A DNA stretch of 64,000 nt from Haloglomus salinum (GTDB lineage Archaea > Halobacteriota > Halobacteria > Halobacteriales > Haloarculaceae): NCBI RefSeq assembly GCF_024298825.1, contig NZ_CP101153.1:4092001-4156000 (forward strand), written 5' to 3'. The position numbers and the translations under genes are program-made. Each line of letters begins with the position of its first letter. Within the stretch, counting starts at the first letter, position 1. Shown here one piece after another: positions 1-9,225 of this stretch. Under the pieces are notes generated by a model. That model searched no databases. It was not told where the DNA came from and saw only the letters and a list, made by a program, of their open reading frames with translations.

Positions 1-1
1 C

Positions 2-358
2 GCGGTCGTCATCGGGCTCCCCGTGGCGTTCTCGCTCGGGGGGCGACTCCGCTATCTGGCTCTCGCTGCGGTCGGGACGCTCCTGCTCGTGGGGTTCATC
101 CTGCTGGGACTCCAGCAGGCCCATCGGTCCGGGACGCTCGTCCAGCACGCCACGTTCCTCGTGGTCTGGCTTGTCGGCGCCGCCGTCGCGGATGGGCTGG
201 CGAAACGGGCGGCCGAGTGGTTGCCGGAGCCCCTCCCGTTCCTGCTCGGGGTCGGTATCGGACTGGGGGCGCTCTGGTTCGGCGCACGCCTCGCCTACGA
301 CGACGGCTCCGTGCGCGGGCTGCTCGCACGTTCAGAGACCGACGCTGACAGGGACTGA
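2..358 (+). CDS. Small integral membrane protein, 5' end outside the window
   Basis: The reading frame is open to the left edge of the window, so the GTG at 23 is probably an internal codon and the true start lies upstream. The visible part has three hydrophobic segments: one around the Arg-Tyr-Leu-Ala-Leu region, a second beginning Ala-Thr-Phe-Leu-Val-Val, and a third beginning Pro-Leu-Pro-Phe-Leu. A short acidic tail ends in Asp-Arg-Asp. It lies in the cell membrane. I do not recognise a family. It converges on pelA with only three bases between the two stop codons. Confidence 0.6.
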   Translation, partial: AVVIGLPVAFSLGGRLRYLALAAVGTLLLVGFILLGLQQAHRSGTLVQHATFLVVWLVGAAVADGLAKRAAEWLPEPLPFLLGVGIGLGALWFGARLAYDDGSVRGLLARSETDADRD

Positions 359-361
359 GTC

Positions 362-1429
362 TCAGTCGATGCGGTAGCGCAACAGCGCCGCCACACCGCC
401 GAGGTTCTTCAGCTGCTGGCCAGGGTCGAACTCGTTGGAGAACACCGTCACCTGGCCGCCCTTCTGCTCGACCGTCTCGACGAGGTCGTTGGCGTTCACA
501 TCCCAGTCGCCCTCGCCGGCACGTTCGGCGCGCAGGCGCTCGTCGAGGATGAGCAGCTCGTCGATGGCACCGAACTCGGCGGCCTCCATCACGCCCTCGA
601 TGCCGTACGCGGCCTCGTGGCCCTGCGCGATGCGCTCCATCAGCTCGTCGATGTACTCGGCCTCCTCCGCGATGCGCGTCTCGGCCTGCACCTCGTCGAC
701 GGCACCGCGCTTGAGCACCTCGTGGACGCCGCGGTCCCCGACGCCGGCGGTGTCGACGGTCGTGATGAGCTTCGCGACATCCGGCGCCTCCTCCTCGATG
801 TACTCCAGTGCGTCCTGTTTGGTGAAGCCGGGGCCAGCGAGGATGATGGCGTCGACGTCCATCCGCGCGAGCACGTCGGTCAGCTCGGCGAACAGCTGGG
901 TCCGGGGCTGGGCGTACTCGCCCTTGCCCGTGGTGGCGGTGATGGCGGCGCGCTCCTCGACGCCGTACTGGGCGACGGTGTGGACGTAGGCCTCGCCCTC
1001 CTCGACGGTAGCGATGGCGACGTCGGGGTTCTCGGCGGCCTCGACGGCCTCCTGGAGGCGTTCGAGCTGGTCTGTCTTCCACCACTTGGTGATCTCGATC
1101 TCCGTGCGCTCCTCGACGTTGAGGGTGTGGTGGAGCCCGAGCTGGTCCTCGCGCGAGCAGTCGACGATCTCGCCCCCGATGCGGAGCCGGTTGGCGAACT
1201 TCGCGAACTCCGTGGTCTCGACCTCGATGGTGACGTACATGTGCTCGCGCTCGCCACCGGTGTCGCGCATCTGGTCGTCGTTGCGCTGGATGCGGCGGGT
1301 CGTGTCACCGCCGACCTCGTCACCGGGTTCGATGATGTAGGTCAGGTGCCACAGGTCGTCCAGACTCTCGGGGACCACCTCTATCTTCTCTCGCCCCTCG
1401 CCGACAGCGTGGCGGTCCTGGATTCGCAT
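362..1429 (-). CDS. pelA: Pelota (Dom34-like) mRNA surveillance and ribosome rescue factor
   Basis: The 355-residue length and full sequence fit archaeal Pelota, the paralogue of release factor aRF1. The family binds the A site of stalled ribosomes and, with ABCE1, splits them in no-go and non-stop decay. The N-terminal Sm-like part (starting Met-Arg-Ile-Gln-Asp, with the Pelota-typical stretch Thr-Tyr-Ile-Ile-Glu-Pro-Gly-Asp) is followed by two eRF1-like domains; there is no GGQ peptide-release motif, as expected for Pelota. The start ATG at 1429 gives the usual N-terminus. The neighbour across the divergent promoter is unrelated. Another quality-control factor, RqcH, lies about 2.4 kb downstream of the pelA start on the same strand. 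Confidence 0.93.
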   Translation of the reverse strand: MRIQDRHAVGEGREKIEVVPESLDDLWHLTYIIEPGDEVGGDTTRRIQRNDDQMRDTGGEREHMYVTIEVETTEFAKFANRLRIGGEIVDCSREDQLGLHHTLNVEERTEIEITKWWKTDQLERLQEAVEAAENPDVAIATVEEGEAYVHTVAQYGVEERAAITATTGKGEYAQPRTQLFAELTDVLARMDVDAIILAGPGFTKQDALEYIEEEAPDVAKLITTVDTAGVGDRGVHEVLKRGAVDEVQAETRIAEEAEYIDELMERIAQGHEAAYGIEGVMEAAEFGAIDELLILDERLRAERAGEGDWDVNANDLVETVEQKGGQVTVFSNEFDPGQQLKNLGGVAALLRYRID

Positions 1430-1527
1430 ATCCGGACTCGGCGGGCCGGGCGCAAAGACCCTGCCGTTCCCGCCCGCCGGGGCGGCGCCAGCCTTTATCA
1501 GCCGGCTGGCCGCAGTCGGACACGACG

Positions 1528-2868
1528 ATGCGCGAGACCCTGCCGTTCACCCTCATCGAGGAGATGACACACCACCTCGAGCGGCGGTTCCAGCCGCTCA
1601 ACATGCAGGGCGAAATCGCGTCCTCGGCCACGGTCGACATCGACGAACTGCGGGCGGCCACCAGCACCGCGATGGAACTCCACCCTATGTCGCGGGCCCG
1701 ACGCCGCCCGTCGCGCCCCACCGACAGCCGGTACTGGTGGGAGATTCCGACCGAGCCGGGCCGGGTCCCCATCTACGAGGTCGACAGCGAGGAGTACGAC
1801 CTCCGGACGGTCCGGAACCGCCTCTACGGCCACCAGTTCGACCTGACCCAGGAACCGCCCTTCGGGATGGTCGTCTACCGCGGTGGCGGGGTCGACGGTG
1901 GGGACCGTATCCTCCAGTCGACCAGCCACGTGGTCGCCGACGGCGTGGGTGTACTCCGGTTCAGTCACGCCACCTGGACGGCCTACCGGGGCGAGGAGCC
2001 GGTCGGGGACACGGTCGGCCTGCACGAGTCCCGCTCGTTGCTAGAGAATCTCCGCCCCACGACGGTGGGGGACGCCTGCGAAGCGGCCGAGACGGTGGGG
2101 CGACGGCTCCGCGATGGCGTCCTGAGCCCGACCGACATCGCGAGCGACGGCGGCTCGGACCGGGCCGGCTGGGGCTACGAGCGCCGCGTGCTCGACGCCG
2201 ACCTGACGGGTCGGCTCATCGCCACCCGCCCACCGGGCGTCTCGGTCAACGACGTTCTCCTGACCGCCCTCCACCTCGCCATCGAGGCGTGGAACGACGC
2301 ACACGGGACACCGACCGGCTGGCTCGGCGTCATGATGCCGGTCAACGTCAGGCCCGACGACTGGTTCTACCAGGTGATGGCGATGTACACGCTGTTCGAG
2401 CGGGTGCGGACGAACCGGGCCCACAGACGGAACCCCGGCACCGCGCTGGCCAGGGTGGCCCGGCAGACGACCCGTATCAAGGAGCGCGACCTTCCCGAAC
2501 GGACCTACGAGGTGCTGGCGCTGCTCCCCGACGGTCTGCCTGTCGCCCTGAAGCACCACCTCCCCGACCTCCTCCGCGACGGTGGTGCACGACTGCTGGA
2601 TACGGCCGTCCTGACCAACCTCGGAAACGTCCCCGTCTCCCCGTCACTGGGCGAAGGAACCGAGAGCGAGGTCTGGTTCTCGCCGCCGACCTGGCGGCAG
2701 ATTCCCGTCGGCGTCGCGGTGGGAACGTTCGACGGTGAACTCCACCTGTTCTGCCGGTACCTGCTGGAGCAGTTCGACGAGCCCGCGGCGGCGCGGTTCG
2801 TCGACACGTACGTGACCCACATCGAGCGGCTCGTGGACGAGGTGGTGCCGGCAGCGACGGCGGACTGA
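1528..2868 (+). CDS. Condensation-domain or alcohol-acyltransferase-like enzyme
   Basis: This 446-residue protein carries the HxxxDG catalytic signature of the chloramphenicol-acetyltransferase/condensation/WS-DGAT superfamily, with His134 and Asp138-Gly139. It also has the later family-typical stretch starting Met-Met-Pro-Val-Asn-Val-Arg near residue 270. Members transfer acyl groups from CoA or carrier-protein thioesters to alcohols or amines; the substrate here cannot be read from sequence. It stands alone, with no carrier protein or adenylation domain beside it, which argues against a peptide-synthetase line. A TATA-like box (around 1492-1498) precedes the ATG by about 33 bases, so a very short leader is likely. 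Confidence 0.72.
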   Translation: MRETLPFTLIEEMTHHLERRFQPLNMQGEIASSATVDIDELRAATSTAMELHPMSRARRRPSRPTDSRYWWEIPTEPGRVPIYEVDSEEYDLRTVRNRLYGHQFDLTQEPPFGMVVYRGGGVDGGDRILQSTSHVVADGVGVLRFSHATWTAYRGEEPVGDTVGLHESRSLLENLRPTTVGDACEAAETVGRRLRDGVLSPTDIASDGGSDRAGWGYERRVLDADLTGRLIATRPPGVSVNDVLLTALHLAIEAWNDAHGTPTGWLGVMMPVNVRPDDWFYQVMAMYTLFERVRTNRAHRRNPGTALARVARQTTRIKERDLPERTYEVLALLPDGLPVALKHHLPDLLRDGGARLLDTAVLTNLGNVPVSPSLGEGTESEVWFSPPTWRQIPVGVAVGTFDGELHLFCRYLLEQFDEPAAARFVDTYVTHIERLVDEVVPAATAD

Positions 2869-2990
2869 CTCCGAGAGCAGAGAATAATAATCCAAGAACC
2901 CCGATATTGTGCTTATTGAGAACATTATTTCCCTGATTGGGGATCTGAGAAGGTAATTGCTGCCGGATGGAGGCACCCCCGTCCGAACGC

Positions 2991-3695
2991 TCAGATGGCC
3001 TGTCCGGCAGTGGGGTCCGGATCCGCCTCGTCGGCCCCCGGCTCGACGACGCCGACCGCTCCACCGTACAGGTAGTACGCCGAGACCATCCCGTAGAACG
3101 AGACGAACGGGACGACCAGCGCGCCGATGCCGGTTGCACTGAGGACGCTGGTGATGGCGCCGACGACGACGAGGACGCCCAGCGCGACGAGCCAGCGGAC
3201 GGCGTACTCGCGGGTCGTCACGAGCGCGCGGATACGCCCGATTGCGAACCCGTCGGCCACGCTCCCCGACATCGCCACGAACGTCAGTGCCGCCGGCAGG
3301 AAGTAGTAGATGAGCAGGGTCAGGAGGCCGGCGACGACGAACCCGCCGAGGGCACCGAGGATAGCCCCGGCGGTCAGGCTCTGACTCCCGGTGAGGATCG
3401 CGACGACCAGCCCACCGGTGGTGACGCCGAAGATGACCAGGGGCACGAGGAGATAGGCCAACGAGACCACGAACAGCTTCAGGCCATCCACGAGCAGCTC
3501 GCCCCAGTCGTCGAAGACGGGGGCGCTCTCGGTCCCGGGGTCGTCCGCCGCGTCCCGGAGGACACGTGCCCCGTAGCCCAGCACCAGGAACACGGGAACG
3601 ACCAGGAACGACAGGATTCCCAGAACCCCACCGATGGCGATAGTCTTCCAGCTGTCCCCTCCCTCTCGCGGATAGTTGATGGATTCCTCGAACAT
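2991..3695 (-). CDS. DUF4013-type integral membrane protein
   Basis: The 234 residues contain about five or six hydrophobic segments separated by short loops. One soluble loop (Ala-Asp-Asp-Pro-Gly-Thr through Asp-Asp-Trp-Gly) carries the Phe-Asp-Asp-Trp-Gly-Glu-Leu motif that I associate with DUF4013. The family is widespread in haloarchaea and has no established function. The start ATG at 3695 gives a short cytoplasmic N-terminus before the first membrane span. It faces the preceding acyltransferase gene tail to tail across about 120 AT-rich bases. Confidence 0.7.
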   Translation of the reverse strand: MFEESINYPREGGDSWKTIAIGGVLGILSFLVVPVFLVLGYGARVLRDAADDPGTESAPVFDDWGELLVDGLKLFVVSLAYLLVPLVIFGVTTGGLVVAILTGSQSLTAGAILGALGGFVVAGLLTLLIYYFLPAALTFVAMSGSVADGFAIGRIRALVTTREYAVRWLVALGVLVVVGAITSVLSATGIGALVVPFVSFYGMVSAYYLYGGAVGVVEPGADEADPDPTAGQAI

Positions 3696-3857
3696 TGTGT
3701 CTCACCGTCCGTGCTGGCCACGCGAATCTTAACCTTTCGCGCGCGCTACGGCTGGAAGTTTCTACACTCTTCTGGGATATAAACTTATACCGGGCGACGA
3801 TACGTAGTCGGGCGCCTCGATACTGACGGAAGTGACCGTTTCGTCGGGGAGAACGCC

Positions 3858-6035
3858 CTACTCGTCGACTACCGTGGAGCCGCCGGGCGGACAGAACTCC
3901 TGGACGCGGTCGGCGCTGGCGACCTTCCGGACGAACGACTGGTCGGCGAAGCGCTCGCGGAACTTCCGGTAGACCATCTTCGCGATATCGTTTTGGGCGT
4001 ACTGCCCGGGTTCGAGGCGAACGCTGGTCACGGTCCGCTCCTCGATGGGGGCGGGCGGGCCGCCGACGACCCTCGATTCGGGTTCGACCTGGATGCCGAC
4101 GGCGACCTCCGCCTCGACATCCTCGAAGTAGGTGCGGTCGCCACGGACGGCGAAGCCGCCCTTCTCCAGGTACTCGCCGGATTCGGGCGTCTTCGACACC
4201 TGGTCGGGGTCGACCATGTAGGCGTCCCCCGCGAAGCGGCCGTCCTTCCAGACCGAGGAGTAGGCGACGGCGAACTGTGCGGCCTCCTCCTTCGATCGCT
4301 GTGGGATGTCGATGTCCGTCGCGGCCTCGCTCGGGCCGGTCGCCTTCAGAATCGTGACTGGGCCGCCGTGGGCCTGCGTGTGGAAGAACAGGTCTCCGCG
4401 GTCCATGTACTTCTTGACGAGTTCCTCGTTCTGGTCGGCGTTGCGCCCACCGATGACGAGGAAGCCGTCGGAGGTGTGGAACCAGCGGAACCGCTCGTAC
4501 CACTGCTCGTCGCTCCGGATGGGGATGGAGCTCCGCTGGAGCCACTCCGCGTCGCTCACCTCGTCGTCCCCGTCCCCCTCCTGGTCGTCGACCTCCTCCT
4601 CCTCGTCGCGGGCCTGCCACTCCTCGCGGCGCCGCTTCACCGCCTCGAGGTCCTCGCGGGTGTCCTCGATGGCGGCCTGTGCGCCCTCCTTCTTGTCGGC
4701 GATGCGCTTGGCCTCGGTATAGAGCCGGTCGGCGTTCTTCTCGACGCCGTCCGCGACCTCGACGGTCACCTCGTGGTCGTCCAGCGCGAGCGTAACGGTC
4801 CCCTCGGCTCCGTCCACGCCCACGACGGCCTCCGCGGCCGGAATGCCCTGCTCGGCGCCCTCGGCGAACCGCTCCTCGATAGCGTCCCAGGCGCGGTCCT
4901 CCTCGCGGGCCGCGCGCACGGTCGAGAGCACGTCGTCGACGAGGTCGTAGTTGGCGTACAGCAGTTCGGCCTTCTCGCGCTCCTGCTGGGCCTGCTCCTC
5001 GAACTCCTCGATGGCGTTCTCCTGCTGCTCGATGATGCGCTCGTGTTTGGCGATCTCCGACTCGAAGTCCGGGCGGTCACGTCCGCCACCACCGCCACCC
5101 TCTCCCGCGCCGACCGATTCGTGTTCCAGTCGGTGGAAGTAGTCCGCCAGCGCCTCGTTGAAGTCGTCGAACGCCTCGGCGTGGAGCCCCTCGGCCTCGT
5201 GTTCCTCCATCGGGACGGGCGTCACGTCCACGACGCGGCGGGGCGGTTCTTCCTCCGCTTTCCCACCCTCGGCCGCGTCCTCGACCGCTTCCGTGTACAC
5301 GCGCGGGTCGAGGTCGCCCTCCTTGATGCGGGCCCGGAGGCGGTCCCAGGCGTCGTAGAGGGCGTCGTACTCCTCGCGCTCGGCGGCCGCGATGTCCTTG
5401 ACCATCTCGACGCCGGCGCGCCGGCAGAGCTCCTCGGCCCAGAGGCCCCCGAAGTTGAGCTGCGTCGCGACGGTGCGGACGATGTCCGAGTCCGACTGGT
5501 CCATCCGTCGGGCGAACGCCTCCTGGTCGGCTTCGAGGGGGTCGAACCGGGAGTCGGGGAAGTCGTAGGTCGAGCCCGGAGCGACGGTCCGGGACTTCAA
5601 CCGGACGGTGTCGAGCGAGGAGACGACCTCGCGCTCGGGGTCCAGCACCGCGACGTTGCCGTCACCGAACAGCTCGAAGACCAGCGTCGTGTTCTCGTCG
5701 TCGCGCTCGAACTCCACGCTGATGATGCGGTCGAACTCGAACTGGCGTACGTCGACGAGGTCGGCACCCGACAGACGGTTGCGCAGCATCATCGCGAAGT
5801 TCGGTGGCCGCCCCGGCGCGTCCGGAACGCGTTCGGGGTCGACGAGATGGACCCGTTTCGGGTCGCGTACCTCCGCCAGTAGTTCGAGGCGGCCGGCGTC
5901 GAAGTCCCGCAGCTTCAGCCGGACGAGGTCGTCCTCGTACAGGTAGGCCTTGTCCAGCTTGGCCCCCCGGTAGCTCCGGAGTTCGCGGACCAGCGCCGCA
6001 CAGTCCACGCTGGTCAGGGCGCGTTTCTGCTCCAT
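3858..6035 (-). CDS. rqcH: RqcH/NEMF-family ribosome quality-control protein
   Basis: The 725-residue protein has the NEMF/RqcH layout. An NFACT-N domain comes first (starting Met-Glu-Gln-Lys-Arg) and contains the conserved Asp102-Arg103 pair, which is needed in the family for adding untemplated C-terminal tails. A long charged coiled coil follows (about residues 320-430), then an NFACT-R domain (about 500-620) with the signature Trp-Phe-His-Thr-Ser-Asp-Gly-Phe-Leu-Val-Ile-Gly-Gly. The family binds large subunits blocked by peptidyl-tRNA and marks the nascent chain for degradation. I chose the ATG at 6035 because it gives the canonical N-terminus; the open frame continues 124 codons further upstream with non-coding character. 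Confidence 0.9.
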   Translation of the reverse strand: MEQKRALTSVDCAALVRELRSYRGAKLDKAYLYEDDLVRLKLRDFDAGRLELLAEVRDPKRVHLVDPERVPDAPGRPPNFAMMLRNRLSGADLVDVRQFEFDRIISVEFERDDENTTLVFELFGDGNVAVLDPEREVVSSLDTVRLKSRTVAPGSTYDFPDSRFDPLEADQEAFARRMDQSDSDIVRTVATQLNFGGLWAEELCRRAGVEMVKDIAAAEREEYDALYDAWDRLRARIKEGDLDPRVYTEAVEDAAEGGKAEEEPPRRVVDVTPVPMEEHEAEGLHAEAFDDFNEALADYFHRLEHESVGAGEGGGGGGRDRPDFESEIAKHERIIEQQENAIEEFEEQAQQEREKAELLYANYDLVDDVLSTVRAAREEDRAWDAIEERFAEGAEQGIPAAEAVVGVDGAEGTVTLALDDHEVTVEVADGVEKNADRLYTEAKRIADKKEGAQAAIEDTREDLEAVKRRREEWQARDEEEEVDDQEGDGDDEVSDAEWLQRSSIPIRSDEQWYERFRWFHTSDGFLVIGGRNADQNEELVKKYMDRGDLFFHTQAHGGPVTILKATGPSEAATDIDIPQRSKEEAAQFAVAYSSVWKDGRFAGDAYMVDPDQVSKTPESGEYLEKGGFAVRGDRTYFEDVEAEVAVGIQVEPESRVVGGPPAPIEERTVTSVRLEPGQYAQNDIAKMVYRKFRERFADQSFVRKVASADRVQEFCPPGGSTVVDE

Positions 6036-6433
6036 GCCCGGACTGTGGCGGTCGCTCGGATAGGCGTGTCGGGTCGGGGACCCGACTCGCCCCGGGCCGG
6101 GAAGGGGGCCTCGAATCAAAACGAACCGCAGAACTGCGGGCACAGGGTCGAGTGGATGGCTCGCCTGGAACAGGTATGAACGACGACGTACGGAGAGCGA
6201 TGCGGCGGGTGGTGAAGCAGGAGGTCGAGGCGGCGGACAGCGTCGTCCGGAAAGGGGAGCTCCCCGAGCGGCGGCTCGCCGAGCGGGTCGACTCGTACGG
6301 TGACGTGGCCCGGGCGTGGCTTCGGGGGCGGGCCCGCGACCGTTTCTCACCGATGGCGACCGGACTCGGACTAAAAAACCCGCAGTTGACAGGCAGTAAT
6401 GATACACCCGAGGGCGACGAGATGCAGGTTGCT

Positions 6434-6688
6434 ATGGCGGACAAGGAGAACGTACGACAGCAGTTCCGTGAAGCGTTCGAGGGTGCGGATTACCCCGTCA
6501 ACAGCCCGATGGACCTCGTGCCGGCCCTGCCGAACGGCCCCGGCACGACGTTCGAGATCGGCGACGAGACCATCACCGCGATGGAGCTCAACCAGGAGGC
6601 CTCCGGGCAGGCCGACTATCCCTACGATAGCGTCGACGAGCTGGTCGACGCCCTCGTCGACGGGATGGAAGACGAAGGCTACTTCTAG
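6434..6688 (+). CDS. MTH865-like small protein
   Basis: The 84 residues match the MTH865-like fold family, a small helical domain first solved from a methanogen and of unknown biochemical function. The typical run is Val-Arg-Gln-Gln-Phe through Asn-Ser-Pro-Met-Asp-Leu, followed by a Thr-Thr-Phe-Glu-Ile-Gly strand. I placed the start at ATG 6434 because the family begins there. The frame is open upstream for 86 more codons to ATG 6176, and that stretch has coding-like third positions; a longer 170-residue product is possible. AT-rich sequence around 6368-6405 may hold the promoter for the short form. Confidence 0.7.
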   Translation: MADKENVRQQFREAFEGADYPVNSPMDLVPALPNGPGTTFEIGDETITAMELNQEASGQADYPYDSVDELVDALVDGMEDEGYF

Positions 6689-6886
6689 AGCCACGCGCTC
6701 TCCCGAGCGCGGACTTCTCGCCCGTGTCGTCGACCAGCGACGGCAGTGGGTGTGTCGGCACGAGCCCGCCCCAATGAGTGACCCGGTTATCCCCGGATTG
6801 TGGCGGGTAGCGGCCGCGCTCGCGCCGAAGCGCGATGTGCGAACCGAAGGACATAGGGTGCCACGGTCGACAAGCCGGGCGTATAG

Positions 6887-8902
6887 ATGCAGGACCTGGA
6901 TGGGACCATCGGATACGGACGGGGGGAGCCGGACTGGCTCCGCGCAGAACGGGAGTACGACGACGAGGTCATCGGCGACGACACGCTGGGCGAGCTCTTC
7001 GTCGCCAGCGCCCGCCGGAACGGCCGCCGGGACGCACAGTGGTACAAGGGCGGGGTCTACGACCGCACGATGGCCGGTGTCGCCTACCCGGAGGCGCTCG
7101 ACGGCGAGTTCGCCTCGCTCACGTACGCGGATATGCTGGACGTGGTCCAGAACCTCTCGGCCGGCTTCGTCGACATCGGCGTCGAGCACGGCGACCGCGT
7201 CGGGATGTTCGCCAACACGCGGATGGAGTGGGCCCAGTGTGACTTCGCACTGCTGTCGGCCGGCGCGACCGTCACGACGGTCTACACGGAGTCCGAGCCG
7301 CCGCGGGTGCAGTACCTGCTGGGCGACCCCGGTGCGACGGGGGTCGTCTGCGAGAACGCGGAACTGCTGAGCCGGGTCGTCGAGGTGGAGGACGAACTGG
7401 ATGTCGAGTTCGCCGTCGTGATGGACGAGTTCGAGGCGCCGGAGACGGACCTCGACGTGTACTCGCTCGCGGACGTGTACGAGCGCGGGCAGTCCGCCTT
7501 CGACGAGGACGCGTTCGAGGCGCGTCTCGACGCCTGCGAACTCGACGACCTCGCCTCGCTGGTCTACACCTCCGGGACGACCGGCGACCCGAAGGGCGTG
7601 ATGTTGACCCACGGGAACTTCCGCGCGAACGTCAACCAGGTCCGCAAGCGCTTCGGCCCCCGGCCCGACAAGGACGAGGACACGCCGGTCATCGACAGGA
7701 ACACCCGCACGCTCTCCTTCCTGCCGCTGGCGCACGTCTTCGAGCGGCTGGCCGGGCACTTCTCGATGTTCGCGACCGGCGGCACCGTCGCGTACGCCGA
7801 GTCGCCGGACACGGTGGGCGACGACCTGGAGAAGGTCCAGCCCTCGGGCGCGACCAGCGTCCCGCGCGTCTACGAGCGCATCTTCGACCAGATGCGCGAG
7901 CAGGCCTCCGGGTCCGACGTGAAAGAACGCATCTTCCAGTGGTCGCTCGACGTGGCCCGCGACTACGGCCGTATCAAGCGCGACCCCGACGAGGAACCGG
8001 ACCTCGGCCTGCGCGTCAAGCACGCCATCGCCGACAAACTGGTGTACAGCGACGTCCGCGAGGGCGTGGGCGGGCGCATCGACTCGTTCATCTCCGGTGG
8101 CGGCTCGCTCTCGAAGGAACTCGCCCAGATGTTCGACGGGATGGACATCCCCATCAACGAGGGGTACGGGCTGACCGAGACCTCGCCCGTCGTCTCTACG
8201 AACCCGGCCGAGGCGCCCAAGCACGGCACACTGGGCCCGCCGGTCGTGGATTGTGAGGTGACGGTCGACGAGTCGGTCGTCAGCCAGGAGCGCCGCGAGA
8301 ACGCCGACGGGCAGGTGGGCGAACTGCTCGTCCGCGGGCCGAACGTCACGCAGGGCTACTGGAACAAGCCCGAGGCGACCGAGGACGCGTTCACCGAGGC
8401 CGAGGACGGCGGCGACCCGTGGTTCCGGACCGGCGACATCATCACGATCGACGAGGACGGCTACCTCGTCTACACGGACCGGCTGAAGACGCTGGTCGTG
8501 CTGGACACCGGGAAGAACGTCGCTCCACAGCCCATCGAGGACGAGTTCTCCACCTCCGAGCGCGTCGAGCAGGTGATGGTGACCGGCGACGACGAGAAGT
8601 TCATCGGCGCCATCATCGTCCCGAACTTCGAACAGGTGCGCCGCTGGGCCGACAAGCAGGGTATCGACCTCCCCGACGACAGCGAGGGCATCTGCGAGGA
8701 CGACCGCGTCCGCGAGTACATCGAGGAGGAGGTCGACCGCGTCAACGCCGAGTTCCCGAAGCACTCCCGCATCAAGCAGTTCGAACTCGTCCCGGTCGAG
8801 TGGACCGCCGAGAACGACTACCTCACGCCGTCGATGAAGAAGAAACGCCGCGCCATCCGCGACGGCTTCCAGGAGTACATCGACAGCATCTACGAGGACT
8901 GA
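6887..8902 (+). CDS. Long-chain fatty acid-CoA ligase (AMP-forming)
   Basis: This 671-residue protein is a long-chain acyl-CoA synthetase of the ANL superfamily. The AMP-binding P-loop motif Tyr-Thr-Ser-Gly-Thr-Thr-Gly-Asp-Pro-Lys-Gly lies at residues 227-237. The A5-type motif Gly-Tyr-Gly-Leu-Thr-Glu-Thr-Ser-Pro and the hinge region Trp-Phe-Arg-Thr-Gly-Asp follow, with a C-terminal lid containing the conserved Lys-Asn region. It activates fatty acids with ATP and CoA; haloarchaea use such enzymes mainly for fatty acid or carboxylic acid catabolism, since their lipids are isoprenoid. The gene is monocistronic. A T-tract plus hairpin element starts 46 bases after its stop. Confidence 0.92.
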   Translation: MQDLDGTIGYGRGEPDWLRAEREYDDEVIGDDTLGELFVASARRNGRRDAQWYKGGVYDRTMAGVAYPEALDGEFASLTYADMLDVVQNLSAGFVDIGVEHGDRVGMFANTRMEWAQCDFALLSAGATVTTVYTESEPPRVQYLLGDPGATGVVCENAELLSRVVEVEDELDVEFAVVMDEFEAPETDLDVYSLADVYERGQSAFDEDAFEARLDACELDDLASLVYTSGTTGDPKGVMLTHGNFRANVNQVRKRFGPRPDKDEDTPVIDRNTRTLSFLPLAHVFERLAGHFSMFATGGTVAYAESPDTVGDDLEKVQPSGATSVPRVYERIFDQMREQASGSDVKERIFQWSLDVARDYGRIKRDPDEEPDLGLRVKHAIADKLVYSDVREGVGGRIDSFISGGGSLSKELAQMFDGMDIPINEGYGLTETSPVVSTNPAEAPKHGTLGPPVVDCEVTVDESVVSQERRENADGQVGELLVRGPNVTQGYWNKPEATEDAFTEAEDGGDPWFRTGDIITIDEDGYLVYTDRLKTLVVLDTGKNVAPQPIEDEFSTSERVEQVMVTGDDEKFIGAIIVPNFEQVRRWADKQGIDLPDDSEGICEDDRVREYIEEEVDRVNAEFPKHSRIKQFELVPVEWTAENDYLTPSMKKKRRAIRDGFQEYIDSIYED

Positions 8903-9225
8903 GCGGGCGTTTCGGTGGTGAGCTCGGCAACGTCAGCGTGCATAGTCGAGCTTTTTTGACGGCTCGGGTACCGCTTGCCCGGCGGCCCATGGCCGCCGGG
9001 CTGCGGGTACCACTCGCCGCAAAAAACATTCAGAAAAAATGCCTGCCCTCGACTCGGGCCCGACGGCCTCCTGCCGCCAGGACCCTCGTCTCGGGCAGGA
9101 GGAACTCGCTCGCTTCGCTCGCGAGTATGCACCAGCACAGACCGGCTGCCCGGATTCATTTCGAATGGATTGGTGGTGGAACCCAATTGTAACTACACGC
9201 CCTACAGTCACAGAACCAGCCCGTT
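8903..9225. other. Intergenic region with hairpins between acyl-CoA ligase and bat-type regulator
   Basis: The two flanking genes converge on this 323-base stretch. It holds a T-tract and hairpin element (8948-9040) followed by several shorter GC-rich inverted repeats, such as the Gctcgcttcgctcgcgag-type palindrome near 9107-9124. Short open frames cross it on both strands but none has coding character or a promoter. I see no gene here. Confidence 0.6.
8948..9040 (+). terminator. Structured 3' element, copy A (T-tract, hairpin, A-rich tail)
   Basis: The order is GAGCTTTTTT, a short spacer, CTCGGGT, a long hairpin (8966-9011, arms starting GGTACC and closing GGTACC with a GC-rich inner stem), then ACCACTCG, a CAAAAAAC run, and TTCA followed by A's. 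The T-tract could act as the archaeal termination signal for the acyl-CoA ligase. The same order with a different stem occurs after the FKBP gene and the KaiC-like gene, which suggests a related family of elements rather than a chance terminator. Confidence 0.6.
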
